Assembly (NCBI RefSeq): GCF_030936135.1
Contig: NC_082595.1
Coordinates: 90,014,451 to 90,078,450 of the forward strand
DNA length: 64,000 bases
From: Gavia stellata
Taxonomy: Eukaryota > Chordata > Aves > Gaviiformes > Gaviidae
Direction: 5' to 3'
The notes beneath the pieces were generated by a model that saw only the letters and a list, made by a program, of their open reading frames with translations, did no database searches and was not told where the DNA came from. The translations under genes were made by a program, and so were the position numbers. Shown one piece after another: positions 40,621 to 52,401 of this stretch (positions are counted from its first letter, which is position 1; every line of letters begins with the position of its first letter).

Positions 40621-40628
40621 CACGTGAC
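40621..40628 (+). promoter_or_regulatory. CACGTGAC E-box (USF/TFEB-type)
   Basis: A palindromic CACGTG with a 3' AC flank matches the USF site and eight bases of the ten-base CLEAR element bound by TFEB. Position inside the CpG island supports a real site, but binding is inferred. Confidence 0.45.
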
Positions 40629-40810
40629 GCGGCCGCCGGGGCGGGAGGCCGGCCTGTGCCCACCGCCGCGCCCCCAGGGGCACCTGCTGGCGGTGGCCAG
40701 CGGGAGGAACCGGGCGCTGCAGCTGCCTGTTGCGGGGACGGTGTAGGGAGCTGCCCCGCGCGGGAGGGCGGGAGGCCCGCCAGCCCAGGAGCGGAGCGCT
40801 GGGCACACGC

Positions 40811-43660
40811 GTGACAAACCTAACTTTTTTCCCCTCAGCCTCATTCTCACGAACAGCCCGTGCACAGGCGAGGGTGCACACTAGGCCGCGGTAGCTATTT
40901 CGGAATTTAATCTCATTTATCAGTTAAAACTCTTTAATAGTTTTGAAAGTTAAAGGTTTTCTAAAGATGCCGGCACCTCATACCAAACCTCTAGATCTTT
41001 GCTCTTTTCTCACCCTTCTCGTGTGACTTTCCTCGCAGCAGGCATCACTGCACACCAGTACCGACCAAGTCAACCATGCAGTCAGTCCCTCAAAGCCCGC
41101 GTCGCACAAGCACGTAGTGCTTATCCTGAAAGTAACATCAACCGCTTGTACGCTCACGTGAATAGAATTTAGGACTGAACGCGCCCCTTCCACAAAATTC
41201 AGAAAAAACCTTTACAAGGTGCAATTGTTTTGAAAATGTGTACGTTACAATATATCCATGTACGCATCCATCACACTTCAATGAAAATAAATCCTCTTAA
41301 GTACATTGTAAGTCCTTGATATCAATTACAACTATTTAATATTGCTAAATATTATTTAAAATCTTTGGATCATTTTTGAGTATGAAAACTTCAAGCCAAA
41401 TGCCATTCAAAGATCCATGCATCACCCAGCAGTGATCCTTGCCTATTAAGGTGCATTCATGCTACAGCCAGCAATGAAATATGCCCAGGTATAGTAAATT
41501 CATTATCATTACGTGAAATGTTAGTAGAAAACGGTGGCATTTCAAAAGACATTTGATTAATCCACCTTTTTTCTACATTTTTCATTTGTCTATAGTTTAA
41601 CAACACACATTCACAACTATCCCATGTCTTCACATGGGTTCGTACAACCTGAATTACAGATTAAATATTTAAAAGTATTACTTTCAAAAATGTTTCCATT
41701 TTCACAAAGTTATTTCTTTTTAATGCAGTTCATCACAGTGTGAACTTAAAATAGTTCTCACATAGCTCTATAGGCTCTACGTAAGAAAGAAAACGAGAAG
41801 AGAGAATTGGGACATATGTAAAGGTTATGGCCAGGAATACCATTATGGGATTCAGTTCGGCTTCCAGCAGAGACACCACTTTATCTTGTTGTGACTGTAA
41901 TTTTTTAAATATGTTGCACTTCACATACATCCAGCTATCATTTCAGGAGCTGAAATGGCAGGGAATCAGTCTTTGGCAAACTGTTTAATAACTGCTTATC
42001 ATTAAAGGCCGTGTTAAATAACAGACACATATCTAGACTAAGTGCAACTAGCTCAATTCCGTGATTAAAAATACCATTTACTAGCACTATCCTTCTTCTG
42101 GCAGCCAAGTCATTATCTGTATGCATTAGTTTCTCCTTTCACTGTTAGAGAGACAAACTTTAAATCTTGCCTGTAGTCCTTTTCGGAACCTTTTGATCTT
42201 TGAAAACCACTTCTTTGATTCCGGTGACCTCGCTTAAATACCCTTCTGTAATTCCAATGAAAAGTCACTGGGGAAACCTTGTTGGACAAATCCAACAATA
42301 GCAGATCAACTTACAAAAAAGCAAAACTAACTTCCAAATTAGCTTCCACTATTCCTACTCTTTTCTAAGGCAGCAGCATATTAGTGGTCATAATCTTACC
42401 ACTGCAATCACAAATTCATTATTTATCTTTCCATAATGAGTTGTTGATAATTAGAATACAGACAATGGCTGTATCCAGAGTTAACATCATGCTTTTCTTT
42501 AACCAGGTCCTAAGAAGATGACGTTCAAATTGGTTTTACTGGTGATACATGTACAATGAGACCTCACCAGAATTTACTTACTCTCACTGGTGCTTACTGA
42601 GGCTTCGGCAAAGATACCTCTCGCCTCCAAACTGCCATAGGTCATGCATCTACTCCAGTCCATGTATCGGGCATCTTAAGGACACTGAGCAGTGTCCTGG
42701 CCCCATGCGACGCAATGCTGTGGAAAACAGACCCCTTTTTTCTCCCCCTGGAAATTGGGGTGGTTGAGTGTAGACTTAATTTGTATGACACCTAAGGACA
42801 TACAACATCCTTGCTATGGCTTGCTTTCCAAAAAGTTGCATGAAATCTGAACAAGATAATTAAAATTTAAGTTACCAAATTATCCAGCGAAGCCTGATTT
42901 TCTCAGTTTCTTCCTTCTGTTTACCAGCTGATGTAGCTGGCACTTTCTCTTAGGGAGCCTTCATCCACTGGAAATTCAGAAATTGTTTCTCCTGTTGTTC
43001 TCAGCTGTGTCCCCCCCCCCAAAGACAGTATGTCATCTGCTTACTGTAATCCTTCAGAAACCACTCAAAGCCAGGACATCCAATGGCCTTGCTTAACTTG
43101 AGCACCTGCAGAACTCATGCCTTGTAAAGTTACAGGTCCCCTCTACTACCCTTACCAAACAAGGCTGAGTGACAATTCTTTTTTTAAGATTTTTTCTTTA
43201 TATATATAAAAATAATTTTTTTAAAAGGCAAACCACACAGCTTTCTTAAATTCAGACTATGACATCAAAATAACATTTGGTTTATAAAAGCATTGCTTAT
43301 TCACGTTCTGATATGATGCCTACTGCTGGCCTGTCTTCCAGGTCTCCCTGAAGCACCAGCATTGCTACTAGGAGACAGTCCGTCAATTCTGAGCATACGC
43401 GTACAGGCTAACCTGACAACTGAGTTTTATAATACTGTGATGTTTTACCAGCACTAGAACTTCTTTCATGAACACCTTTAAAAACTCTCTGCTTACGAGG
43501 AGTCTCTGCAAGTCAAATTCTCAGACTGCCAATTCAGACTGACTAGGTAGAAATTTTCCTGAATTTTAATATTCCTCAGCACCAGAGCCCTTGTGCTACC
43601 TCAGCTCCTTGTTGTCATGGGTGGCACATGAGCGATAGCACAGCCGATGCCGTAACTTAC
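40811..43660. other. Intergenic sequence upstream of ARHGEF10
   Basis: AT-rich, with no recognised gene. Three consecutive minus-strand ORFs at 42298-41733 are listed as an observation. Contains a C10 run near 43011-43020 and an AT-rich patch at 43190-43230. Confidence 0.7.
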
Positions 43661-44468
43661 TGTGGCGGGTTGACCTTGGCCAGCAGCCAGCCACCCACCC
43701 AGCCACCCTCTCACTCCCTCTCCTCAACAGGACAGGGGGAGAAAACAAGACGGAAAGCTCGCAGGTCAAAATGAAGACAGGGAGATCACTTAACGACTAC
43801 TGTCACGGGCCAAACAGACTCGACTCGGGGAAATTTCATTTATTCCCAATTAAAATTAGAGTAGGATGGTGAGAAACAAAGACAAAAGTAAAAACATCTT
43901 CCCCTCCCCCCCACTTCTTCCCAGGCTCAACTTCCCTCCTTCATTCCCAACTTCCCTCCTTCATTCCCAACTCCTCTGCCTCCCCCACCCTGAGGGGCAC
44001 CGTGGGATGGGGAATGGGGGTTGTGGTCAGTCCATAACAGCTCCTCTTTGCACTCCTTCCTCCTCCCATTTCTCCCGTGCTCCAGCGTGGGCGCTTCCCA
44101 CAGGCTGCAGACCTTCAGGATAAGCCTGCTCCTGCATGGGCTCCTCCAGAGGCTGCAGGGGAATCTCTGTTCCGGTGCCCGGAGCACCTCCTGTCCCGCC
44201 TCCTCCTCTCACCTCGGTGTCTGCAAAGCGGATTCTCTCACTTTTTTTCCTTACTCCACATTTTGCCCGTGTCATGTTTTTGCCCGTTCTCAAATACACT
44301 TTCCCAGAGGCACCACCACCGTGGCTGCGGGGCTCAGCCCTGCCCTGCGGTGGGTGGGTTGGAGCCGGCTGGAACCGGCTGTGTCCGGCACGGGGCAGCC
44401 CCGGCCTCTCCTCACAGGGGCCGCCCTGCAGCCCCCACTGCCAGCGCCTGGCACCTGCACCCCATACA
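43661..44468 (-). mobile_element. Solo-type endogenous retroviral LTR, sense on the minus strand
   Basis: About 808 bp bounded by TG...CA (plus strand TGTGGCGGGTTGACC to CCCCATACA). The text matches an LTR family I recognise from bird genomes: CACGGGCCAAACAGACTCGA, TGCTCCAGCGTGGGCGC, CACAGGCTGCAG, and GGAGCCGGCTGGAACCGGCT. On the minus strand a TATA-like GTATTTGAG lies at 44297-44289 and a polyadenylation signal AATAAA at 43844-43839, in the order expected for U3-R-U5. It is GC-rich against AT-rich flanks. Inside is a tandem 20-bp duplication (AACTTCCCTCCTTCATTCCC, about 43928-43968). No retroviral genes flank it, and no clear target-site duplication was found. Open frames of up to 157 codons inside it are not genes. 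Family assignment is from memory. Confidence 0.7.
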
Positions 44469-47300
44469 GTAATACGCACAAGTTATTTCTATAACACAAA
44501 ATTCCTACTTTTGGTTATTTCACCATGCTCTGATGGCTCGGCTTCATCCTGAAGCTGAGGTAGGGAAAAACTTGAATGAATTCACTGTCACTGGAGGACC
44601 ATGAAGTACTAAGGTCATGCAACTGTGAAAGACAAATGCAACCTTTGGCTGAAGCAGAGCTATTTCCAGTGATGGAAAGGAAGTACTCGTGTAATACAAG
44701 GTACGGAGAAGACTTTGTATGAAAAACTCTAAGCCGACAACATTTAAGAAAAAGGAATTCAAGTGGCAAAAGTGGCAAATAAAAAGTATTAGGATGGCTT
44801 GGAAAATAAAAGAGCAGACTGATTTGTACTCATGAATATGCAAAAGACCCTCCGGGGTAAAAAATAATTATATAAGATAAAAAGGCAATGATAATACAAG
44901 AATAAATTACTGTGAATTAGAACACACTGTAGGCTCCTTTAGCCTTGGGCAATACATTGCTTGGGAACTTTGATGTCCTAAAAAAAAGTCCTCAAACTTA
45001 TCCTCAACCAGTGTCACAGCGATACCTAAAACAATATGTTGCTGAGCAAAAAAAGGAAGAGTTAAAGCATCAAACAATCTACATATTCAACGTCCAACTG
45101 CAACCTGGTCAGCACTGTACAATGTAACAACCACTCTCAGCTACCTCATCCCGAAGCCTGATTTTTTTTCTTATTTACTTCCTGTGACTCCTAAGCAAGG
45201 CTACTGGTGCTTTCCAGGATACACTGTCTACCTGTAAATATGACCCACAAGACAAGATGATCAAGCTCTTGTTAGATGCTCCATATCTACTCTATGCAAA
45301 CCACTTCTCTGTACTTTTGTAGCTTGTCTGCATGGCTTTGTTGTTCAAGTTATCATAGTTATCACCTTGATTTAACTCTTAAAAGATCCTGACAGCAGAA
45401 CTGCATGGTCCAGAAACGTAGGAGAGTCAACCCTCTATCTTCTACAAAATTAGTCCTTTCTCAGGTATATTTTTTCCCCCTGCTCGGTGCAAGCCCCATA
45501 CTTAAACTTTAGTGAGCACAGCTTCGGTGACAAAATGCAGCATTCACATGTAAGATGCTTTTAGCAGCAGAAGTACCAAAGCAGGAGAGGGAAGTTGCAG
45601 ACCTGTATAGCAACATAGAAGTCAGGTCGAGTGAGTACCTGGAGCTGCCGCAATCAATTATCAGTACTAAAACAAGGCACATCCTCACAAGCCTTTACAG
45701 TAAATGTCAGAGAACATATTGGTGAAAACAGTTTCAGCTTATATGGCACTCTAATGTGAGCTAGGCATTCAAAGGAGCAGAGGCAGCTAAAAAGATAATT
45801 ATATGAGGAAATAAGTATTTCAGACCAGAAGTAATGCATCCTTTATCTGATAAGGCTCATGTTAAGTTTCTACTCTCTCTGCTCAGGTCATACATATGGA
45901 CTCACTCAGAAGTGACTCTAGCTGACTCATCCGAACATACACATGGGTCCAGAGAGCAGCAAGCAACAGCACAGCTAATTTCCTTGCTTTCTTCTTCTTT
46001 GTGGATATGTGAGCAGGTCCCACTCCCTTTCAAGCTAGGCCTGTCTGCCACCTTGAACACTGTTACGTCCTTGTCAGTTTGCTGCATCATTATCTTTGTC
46101 ATTCCACCTCACTCAGCACTGTTTTACTTACGGAAAATAGGAAGGCACAATGTGCTGCAAGGACACTTGTTTCTGCTCTGTGACACTACCACTAGCCAAA
46201 CACACTAATTAGTCAATCAGATCCAGAGCATGAAATATCTCTTCCAACAGTGGAAACCCATCTGGGGGCTGACAACTAGAGCAACAGGCATAATTTACTT
46301 AATTACGACCATCACTTATTTTTTGTTCTAAATTATCAACTTAAATACCAGTACTATGACACAAGATCAAAAGATTGTAACTGCTGAGTAACACTGTCAG
46401 CTTAAGTGTGTTCTAATACTTTTCTGGGAATATGGTAAGAACTACTAAGTAAAATATATTTACCTATTAATTGAAAACATCTGAATAGCAAAATATTAAC
46501 AACATTTAATTTCCTTTTACAGATTATGTACAAAAAAAGGACTTTATTCATACAAATACTATTAGGCATTGTTCTTCTCATCCCAGTCTGTACCCACACA
46601 CATTCCACAATTAGTGGAGCTTTACACATGAACGTCTTACTTCTGCTTCAGTTAATCTTGGGGGCTTCACTGCAGAGGCAGCTAGCAAAACTATGCCAGC
46701 CAGTTGCTTACACAGTGCATTCTCGTAACAGTAATTAAAATGACAGTAATGACACGATTTTCCTTTAACTCACTAATGCTAAAAAGCATCAGGAATTAAT
46801 TCCTGCAAAGTACCACACAAGACACACAGTTAATACTCAGAATTGTATTTTGTTATTTAGCAATGAGACAAGTTGGTTTTTTTAAAAAAAATTTAAGGTG
46901 GCTCATACTAAACCATGAAGTGTGATGTGGTACTAAATGAAGTGTACTCACAGTTAGAGCCTAATGCAAAAATAGACCACACACTTCAAATACACAAGCC
47001 AGAAGGATCACTTCCAAGTGATGCTTTTTAACTGTTTTTAATACATACTTACATATAGCGCAGCTTCTAGTGTTTTAGTCATGTAATTAAACATGCTCAT
47101 GTTAATAATATGTTAAATGTTGGTGAAGGGACATTAGTTTACAAGGTTTTATAGCTATTCCCATGGATATGACATTACCTTTGTCAAGTTTAACAGAATA
47201 TTTCAAAATAAGAAAGTCATCTTTTTGGTGCATGCACTGCAAAAACTGTTTTACAAATAGCAAGTAAAAATAATAGGCATTATTTTCATCAGTAAATGAA
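44469..47300. other. Intergenic sequence between the LTR and the CLN8 3' end
   Basis: AT-rich sequence without a recognised gene or repeat. Could include a longer form of the CLN8 3' UTR. Confidence 0.65.
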
Positions 47301-47332
47301 ACTCACAGTAGACAATTATTCAGTAAAATACT

Positions 47333-47338
47333 TTTATT
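47333..47338 (-). terminator. CLN8: Polyadenylation signal AATAAA, distal candidate
   Basis: Within ACATAAATAAAAGTA on the minus strand, followed by a weaker TGTGAGTTT downstream element. Would add about 540 nt to the 3' UTR. Confidence 0.4.
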
Positions 47339-47873
47339 TATGTACACAATGTAAAGATGCTGTACTATTCAACAAATGTTATATTATACAAGAGCAGTCT
47401 TCAATTTGCTTAACATTTCTAAACTCACTTTAAGTGGGAGTCTCCCTGAGGTTAAGAAAGGTGTCTTATAACTGTACATGACATCAATATTTAATCCATG
47501 TTATCAGGAAAAAGCAAAAAACCCCTGAAAGATTTGGACGTGGGTATTTAGTGGAAGAAGGGCCCAACAGTACATGCTGAAAACTATTAGACAAACATCA
47601 CTGTGGTAATGTGACTGCTGCAAGATCATGACCAGTACTGCAATTAAGAGTAAATGTTATAGAAAAATCAATGGGTGGGAAAGGAAAGGATGACAGGTTT
47701 TGGAAAAAACAGAGGACAGGACACAAATGGAGGCAAATGCAAACTGTAATGTAGGAATGCTGTATGAAGACAATAAGATACCTGGTCAGGGTGTCTCAGA
47801 TCAGACATTTTTCTTTTAAAAAAAAAAAACACCAACAAAAAACACCCACCAAACACCCCCACCCCCATCATAG

Positions 47874-47879
47874 TTTATT
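47874..47879 (-). terminator. CLN8: Polyadenylation signal AATAAA with G/T-rich downstream element
   Basis: On the minus strand AATAAA is followed within about 15-50 nt by GGGGGTGGGGGTGTTTGGTG and then GGTGTTTTTT-like sequence, a strong match to a U/GU-rich cleavage-factor site. Best single candidate for a CLN8 3' end. Confidence 0.55.
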
Positions 47880-50800
47880 TTTGGTTTTGTTTAAAAAGAA
47901 AAAAAAGCTTTGGCCAGAAAGGTAACACAAACAGCACTCCTTGAATAAGCCTGTCCAACAAGAAAGCAGGATGAAGTCTCTAACAGTCACCTAGGCAAAC
48001 AAAAAATTCACCCAAAAACACATTATGCAAGAGTTTTCCCAATCATGGCAGCAGCACACCCTGTGACCTGATCCAGCGACTACTGAAGCTGACTGAATTT
48101 TTCTACATTGGATTGCGGATGAGGCCTTATAGAGAGGCCCAACAGGACTGGGATTAGTTTCACATTAACAAAATTTATAAATAAACTATGGCTAGTCTAC
48201 CTTTCGGTTAAAAAGCAGCGCTTAGTCATGAGAGTAATCAGACACCAAAACCCTCAGTTAGAGAACTTTTCCAGTCTTGTTTCAAATCAATGAGACAGTC
48301 ATCCACAATCATAAACCAGAAAATCCTCTTGAACAGAGCAGCCAAAAGGCAGTGAAGAAAACACATGAGTATAAAAAAAAAGAGGCTCTTTGTAACAGAA
48401 CTGCTACCTCCAACTCTAGGCTATCAAGATGAAGAAGAAATGTTGTCTGTATTTTTATATCCTGTTATATTTCTAGCTGGACTGTAAAATCCCCTCACCC
48501 CTCAAACCAACAGATATAAAATAAGTGCTGTTACTTGCTTTACTGCATAGCTCTCTTGTTCTAGCAGGTCTAGCAGTGTTTAGGTGAACAGGTGCTCTTA
48601 GGTATTAATTACATAGTTAAGACATGCAAAAGATTTGAAGTATGCCATAACTGTCTTTGCATGAAAAAACACTAAGATGCATACCAAAAAGACTGCCTTA
48701 TTGTGATAAAAAACACTTTTAATGAAAGATTTAAAATCCACTTAACATTACACAAATTAGTAATACAAAATATTAGACTTTAGAAGTCTGATGCCACTGA
48801 TATATAGCTATCAACCTATCTGCTTGGACCACACTTAATCTCTTTTTTCAGTCTCAAATTCACTACTAACCCTCCATATTCTTTTATTATAGCACAGAGA
48901 AACTTCATTTCCTTTAGCCAGCCACTATAAGAATTACACACTTGGCCCACACTTATTTCTCTTCTGATGCTTCCATTTCTTTTTAAGATTCTTCAGAATT
49001 CTGTAGCTGGGATTTTTGTAATTATTACCTCGTTTTATCGAATCCAAACCTTTAAGTTTTAAGTTGCATAGAGCACACCATCATTTTGATATCTGGTGAC
49101 TTATCCTCCGCCTTCCCCCTTGGAATTCCTGCAAGCAAGGTTTGGATTCTGCAAGATATACATTTGGATCACATATCTGGGTCCTGTTTCTGAGGAATTC
49201 ATCCCTCTGCTTTCTTCCAAAGTACTTTTAACATTACTCTCCCAACAACCCCTCAGGAGAGGTACATAATTTCAAGCTTTAGAGAACCTTTTTTCTATAG
49301 GATGGTGTCCAGACAGGCGACACTGCCAAAACACTGCAACTTCATTCTGGCCTGCTTAGAAATAAGAAGGTAGCACAAAATTTAGATTTTTCTCTGTTGA
49401 GTATCAGCAGGATAACAGATAGGGTTGCTGTGTAAAATTACTATGACCCTCTCAGCCTAGTTTTGAACAGGCAATTTCAGATATTCACCACTTCATCACT
49501 ATCAAGATCTGGCTATACATTTGTGACCTAATAGTGAGAAGTTTCCTCTCCCTCATAGAGCAGCTCTTCAAGTCTGTGCTCATACAAAGTGAACAAGGGA
49601 ACACAGCAACCTGACCACTAGCTTCCTCCCTTCACTCAGAACAAAGTCAAAGACATTCCCACCAAAAATTAATAAAATGGGGTTGTTTACACCAAACAGT
49701 GCTTCCCTTACACATTTAAAACAGTATGTTCCATCACAGATCAGTGAACAAAGCCTCTAACGCATGCCTTGACCTAAAATTCTTCATAGCTTGGGCTTGC
49801 CCAGTCTTATTACTTTGGAAAATAAATCTGTGTAGCAGTCACATCACACTATACGGCGAAGTTTCAAATGATGGGCTTTTTATCTCACTAGTCGAGTGCA
49901 CCAAAACTAATTAATATCTTTGTCATTCTCCTGCCACCAGGCGTCACTCTCTTCTATAATGATCTTTATAGCTTCATCCACTGTCCAACATTTCACCCAG
50001 GAACCGTCAGACCAATACTGTTAGTGGGAGAACATCTGCCACAATATGCCTAGCCCCTATCTGAAAAGCAATCCTCTTCCTTAGGTAAAGAAAAGATTTA
50101 GTGATATGGCAGATACAGTGCAAAGGATTGTTAGCATCACTTCGTATGTTCTTCAAAGTAAAATAAAAATACTACAAGAACAACTGAACTCCCAAAGGAG
50201 GTGATACAGGCTTTCCTCCACAGAGGAGTCATCTCAGATTCTAAAACCCTCTATAACTAAGAGAATTTCCAAAAATAAGAGCAACCATAATAGGACCGCT
50301 AGTGGAACTAATTGCATGACCACTCATGTGGCACCTACAAAGAAAATAATTTTACCAATCAACCAGCAATCTTTTCAAGGCTGAAACAGAGTCAAACGTT
50401 CTATCATTGCCTCTTGTATTTCACTGATTTCAAGTCCAGAAGGGACCACTATGATTACCTAGCTAGACCACCAGTACAACGAATGCCTGCATCCCCACAT
50501 GCCTGTTTGTGGTGGACATGAACTCCTCCCAACCTGGAAACGACAACTCACTTCGACAGTGAACACTCAACCAATTATCTTCCTCTTCCTCAAGTGCACT
50601 TAAAAAAAAAAAAAACAAAACAACCCCAAAACCTAGCCATGACTGCATTTTGCCACGTGACCAATTCAGCCATTTGGAATAATTTAATAGCACACAGGAA
50701 CTAGGTACCCAGGCATAGCTACCTTCGGTCATAATTGATCTTAATAAACAACATAATTTCCAGTATCAGTATCTCTGACACAGGTGAAATAGGATTCAAG

Positions 50801-51140
50801 TTAAACTTGATTCAAGCTGAACTTAATAGATAAATTAACTGTAAAGCCACTTTGAAGCATTACGACAAAGGATACCATGTCACTACTAAATCATGAAATA
50901 CCATCCAATCTGACAAAATTGTTGGCGTAATTCATAACTAAGAGGTTGAAGATGTGTATGCACATATGAAACACAAACAATGCTTTTAAATACTTCTGAT
51001 GCATACAGAATACTACTAGCAAGGAATCACTGTGTTAATGAGCTTCTTGCAAAAGTTTCTAGTTCATGGGCGAAGAATTACTTCACACCATATTCTTCTG
51101 CTATATTCTACTGCCCTACTAGGAAACAGCTGTTTCATTG

Positions 51141-51455
51141 TTATATCATCTTCTTTTGATGTGTTTCACCATTTAATTTTCCATTTTCCATTGCTTTATT
51201 TTCAAAGTTCCAGTCAGTTGGGCTGAGGAGTTGCTGAGTTTTTTTGTATGTCCAGTATGGGTTAAGTATTAGTGTAACAGCAAATAATCCTGAGAATAAA
51301 ACAATAAAATGAAGAAGTCCCAGATTTTCCATCACAGAATTCCAATTGAAAATACACACCCACCACATGTGGTAAGTAAGAATCATGCGGCAGTGAAACA
51401 GGTGGATCATCACCCACTGGTTTGCCTTCCAGAAAAAGGTATTAGCACAGCCAGC
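51141..51455 (-). CDS. CLN8: CLN8 exon 3 (last coding exon)
   Basis: Follows acceptor TGTTTTTCTAG and begins AGCANTFFWKANQW in phase 0, ending KKMI and TAA at 51143-51141. Carries the last two membrane segments and the ER-retrieval tail. Confidence 0.96.
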   Translation of the reverse strand, partial: AGCANTFFWKANQWVMIHLFHCRMILTYHMWWVCIFNWNSVMENLGLLHFIVLFSGLFAVTLILNPYWTYKKTQQLLSPTDWNFENKAMENGKLNGETHQKKMI

Positions 51456-52401
51456 CTAGAAAAACAAGAACAGAAAGTATGCAGAAGTGAGATTGTTACT
51501 TCAAGATAAGGCACTGAGGATTCTGTAGAACTAATGCAAATACCTAGCTTTCACGTACACACACTCTCAGGCATTTTCTCCATGTAGAGCTATGATATTC
51601 CACATGCATATGGCATTCCAAACTCAGAGTGAATCTATACCATCTCACTATTCACATGCACACAGCATCACACAGAAACCTGTATGGAGGACTACAGAAA
51701 TATCATCACGACAAAAGCAGGTATCACAACATGGATATCAGTTAGCTTTTCAGCAAAACTGCGTTCATCTATCTAGACAAACCACATAAATTACCTATGG
51801 ATAAGTGAGATGCATGAAAACTGCTACAAACATAATCTGAAAATTATCACGTTCTTACCTTTAGAAGCATCCAGGAAATGCATGTTGAGGGAGTACTCAT
51901 CTCCAGCAACATTCCCATCAAAGGCAGATAATGTCCAGATTTCACGTTAATTACTAGACCAGCCAAGCCACCAAAAGCAAGCAAGTGATGAACTACCAAG
52001 AACACATCAAATGTTCTAAAAATAACGTTGGACATGTGAACAGCTACATTTTCAAGCAAGAAAAATCCAGCAGCTATTAAACAGTTAAACCAACTCCACT
52101 TTTGCTGTGAATACACTTTGTCAGCATGAAAAACAGGATCTATGAGCAAAGCCCATAACCCAGCAACACAGCTCTGAAGTCCAAACACACCACGTGTGAC
52201 CGCCATATTCCAAAACACCTTCTCCTTCGCATACAAGGCACGGTAAGTGGTACTTATCCATGAAGACAACCAGTGAGACAGAAGAAATACTCCCAAGTAG
52301 ATTAAAAAACCAGCAGCTAAAAACATCAAACGAACTTCCCATAAGAGATAGTCCCAGTCAAAAATGGTCCCAAACACTGGATCATCATTTGTTGGATTCA
52401 T
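51141..52401 (-). CDS. CLN8: CLN8, ER transmembrane TLC-domain protein (complete, two coding exons)
   Basis: CLN8 is a multi-pass ER membrane protein that escorts newly made lysosomal enzymes to the Golgi; loss causes neuronal ceroid lipofuscinosis in mammals. Coding exons are 52401-51859 (543 nt, 181 codons) and 51455-51141 (104 codons and TAA), joined in phase 0, giving 285 residues against 286 in human. Visible features: ATG as first in-frame ATG, Trp21 and Arg24 at the site of the human R24G mutation, hydrophobic segments at about 24-42, 70-88, 105-123, 130-152, 155-176, 202-217 and 228-247, the conserved EKVFW, HADK, ENVAVHMSNVIFRTFD, EMSTPSTCISWMLLK, FHCRMILTYHMWWVC and NPYWTYKKTQQLL stretches, and a C-terminal KKMI that fits a KKXX ER-retrieval signal. 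The TLC domain spans roughly 60-260. Confidence 0.98.
51456..51858 (-). other. CLN8: CLN8 intron between coding exons, 403 bp
   Basis: gtaaga...TTTTTCTAG. No feature inside. Confidence 0.93.

Larger units (their letters stand above)
39850..40810 (-). promoter_or_regulatory. ARHGEF10: CpG-island promoter of ARHGEF10
   Basis: A dense CpG, GC-rich block sits at the 5' end of the gene between AT-rich flanks. It contains a reverse-strand CCAAT (ATTGG at 40457-40461), GC-box-like GGGGCGGGG at about 40517, a CACGTGAC E-box at 40621-40628, and minus-strand donors at 40302 and 40116. No TATA box was seen, as is usual for CpG-island promoters. ORFs of up to 188 codons here are compositional. Confidence 0.8.
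47310..51140 (-). other. CLN8: Probable CLN8 3' UTR
   Basis: No intron signals or other genes interrupt the AT-rich sequence after the CLN8 stop codon. Minus-strand AATAAA signals lie at 48888-48883, 47879-47874 and 47338-47333. Mammalian CLN8 also has a multi-kilobase 3' UTR. The true end is uncertain, and several ends may be used. Confidence 0.5.

Noticed and set aside
40299..40865. 188-codon minus-strand ORF and plus-strand ORFs in the ARHGEF10 CpG island
   Set aside because: Low-complexity Arg/Gly/Pro/Ala products from GC-rich DNA; the region is promoter and non-coding first exon.
44021..44494. Overlapping plus and minus ORFs of 131-157 codons
   Set aside because: They lie almost entirely inside the GC-rich LTR, have no similarity to retroviral or host proteins, and overlap in many frames.
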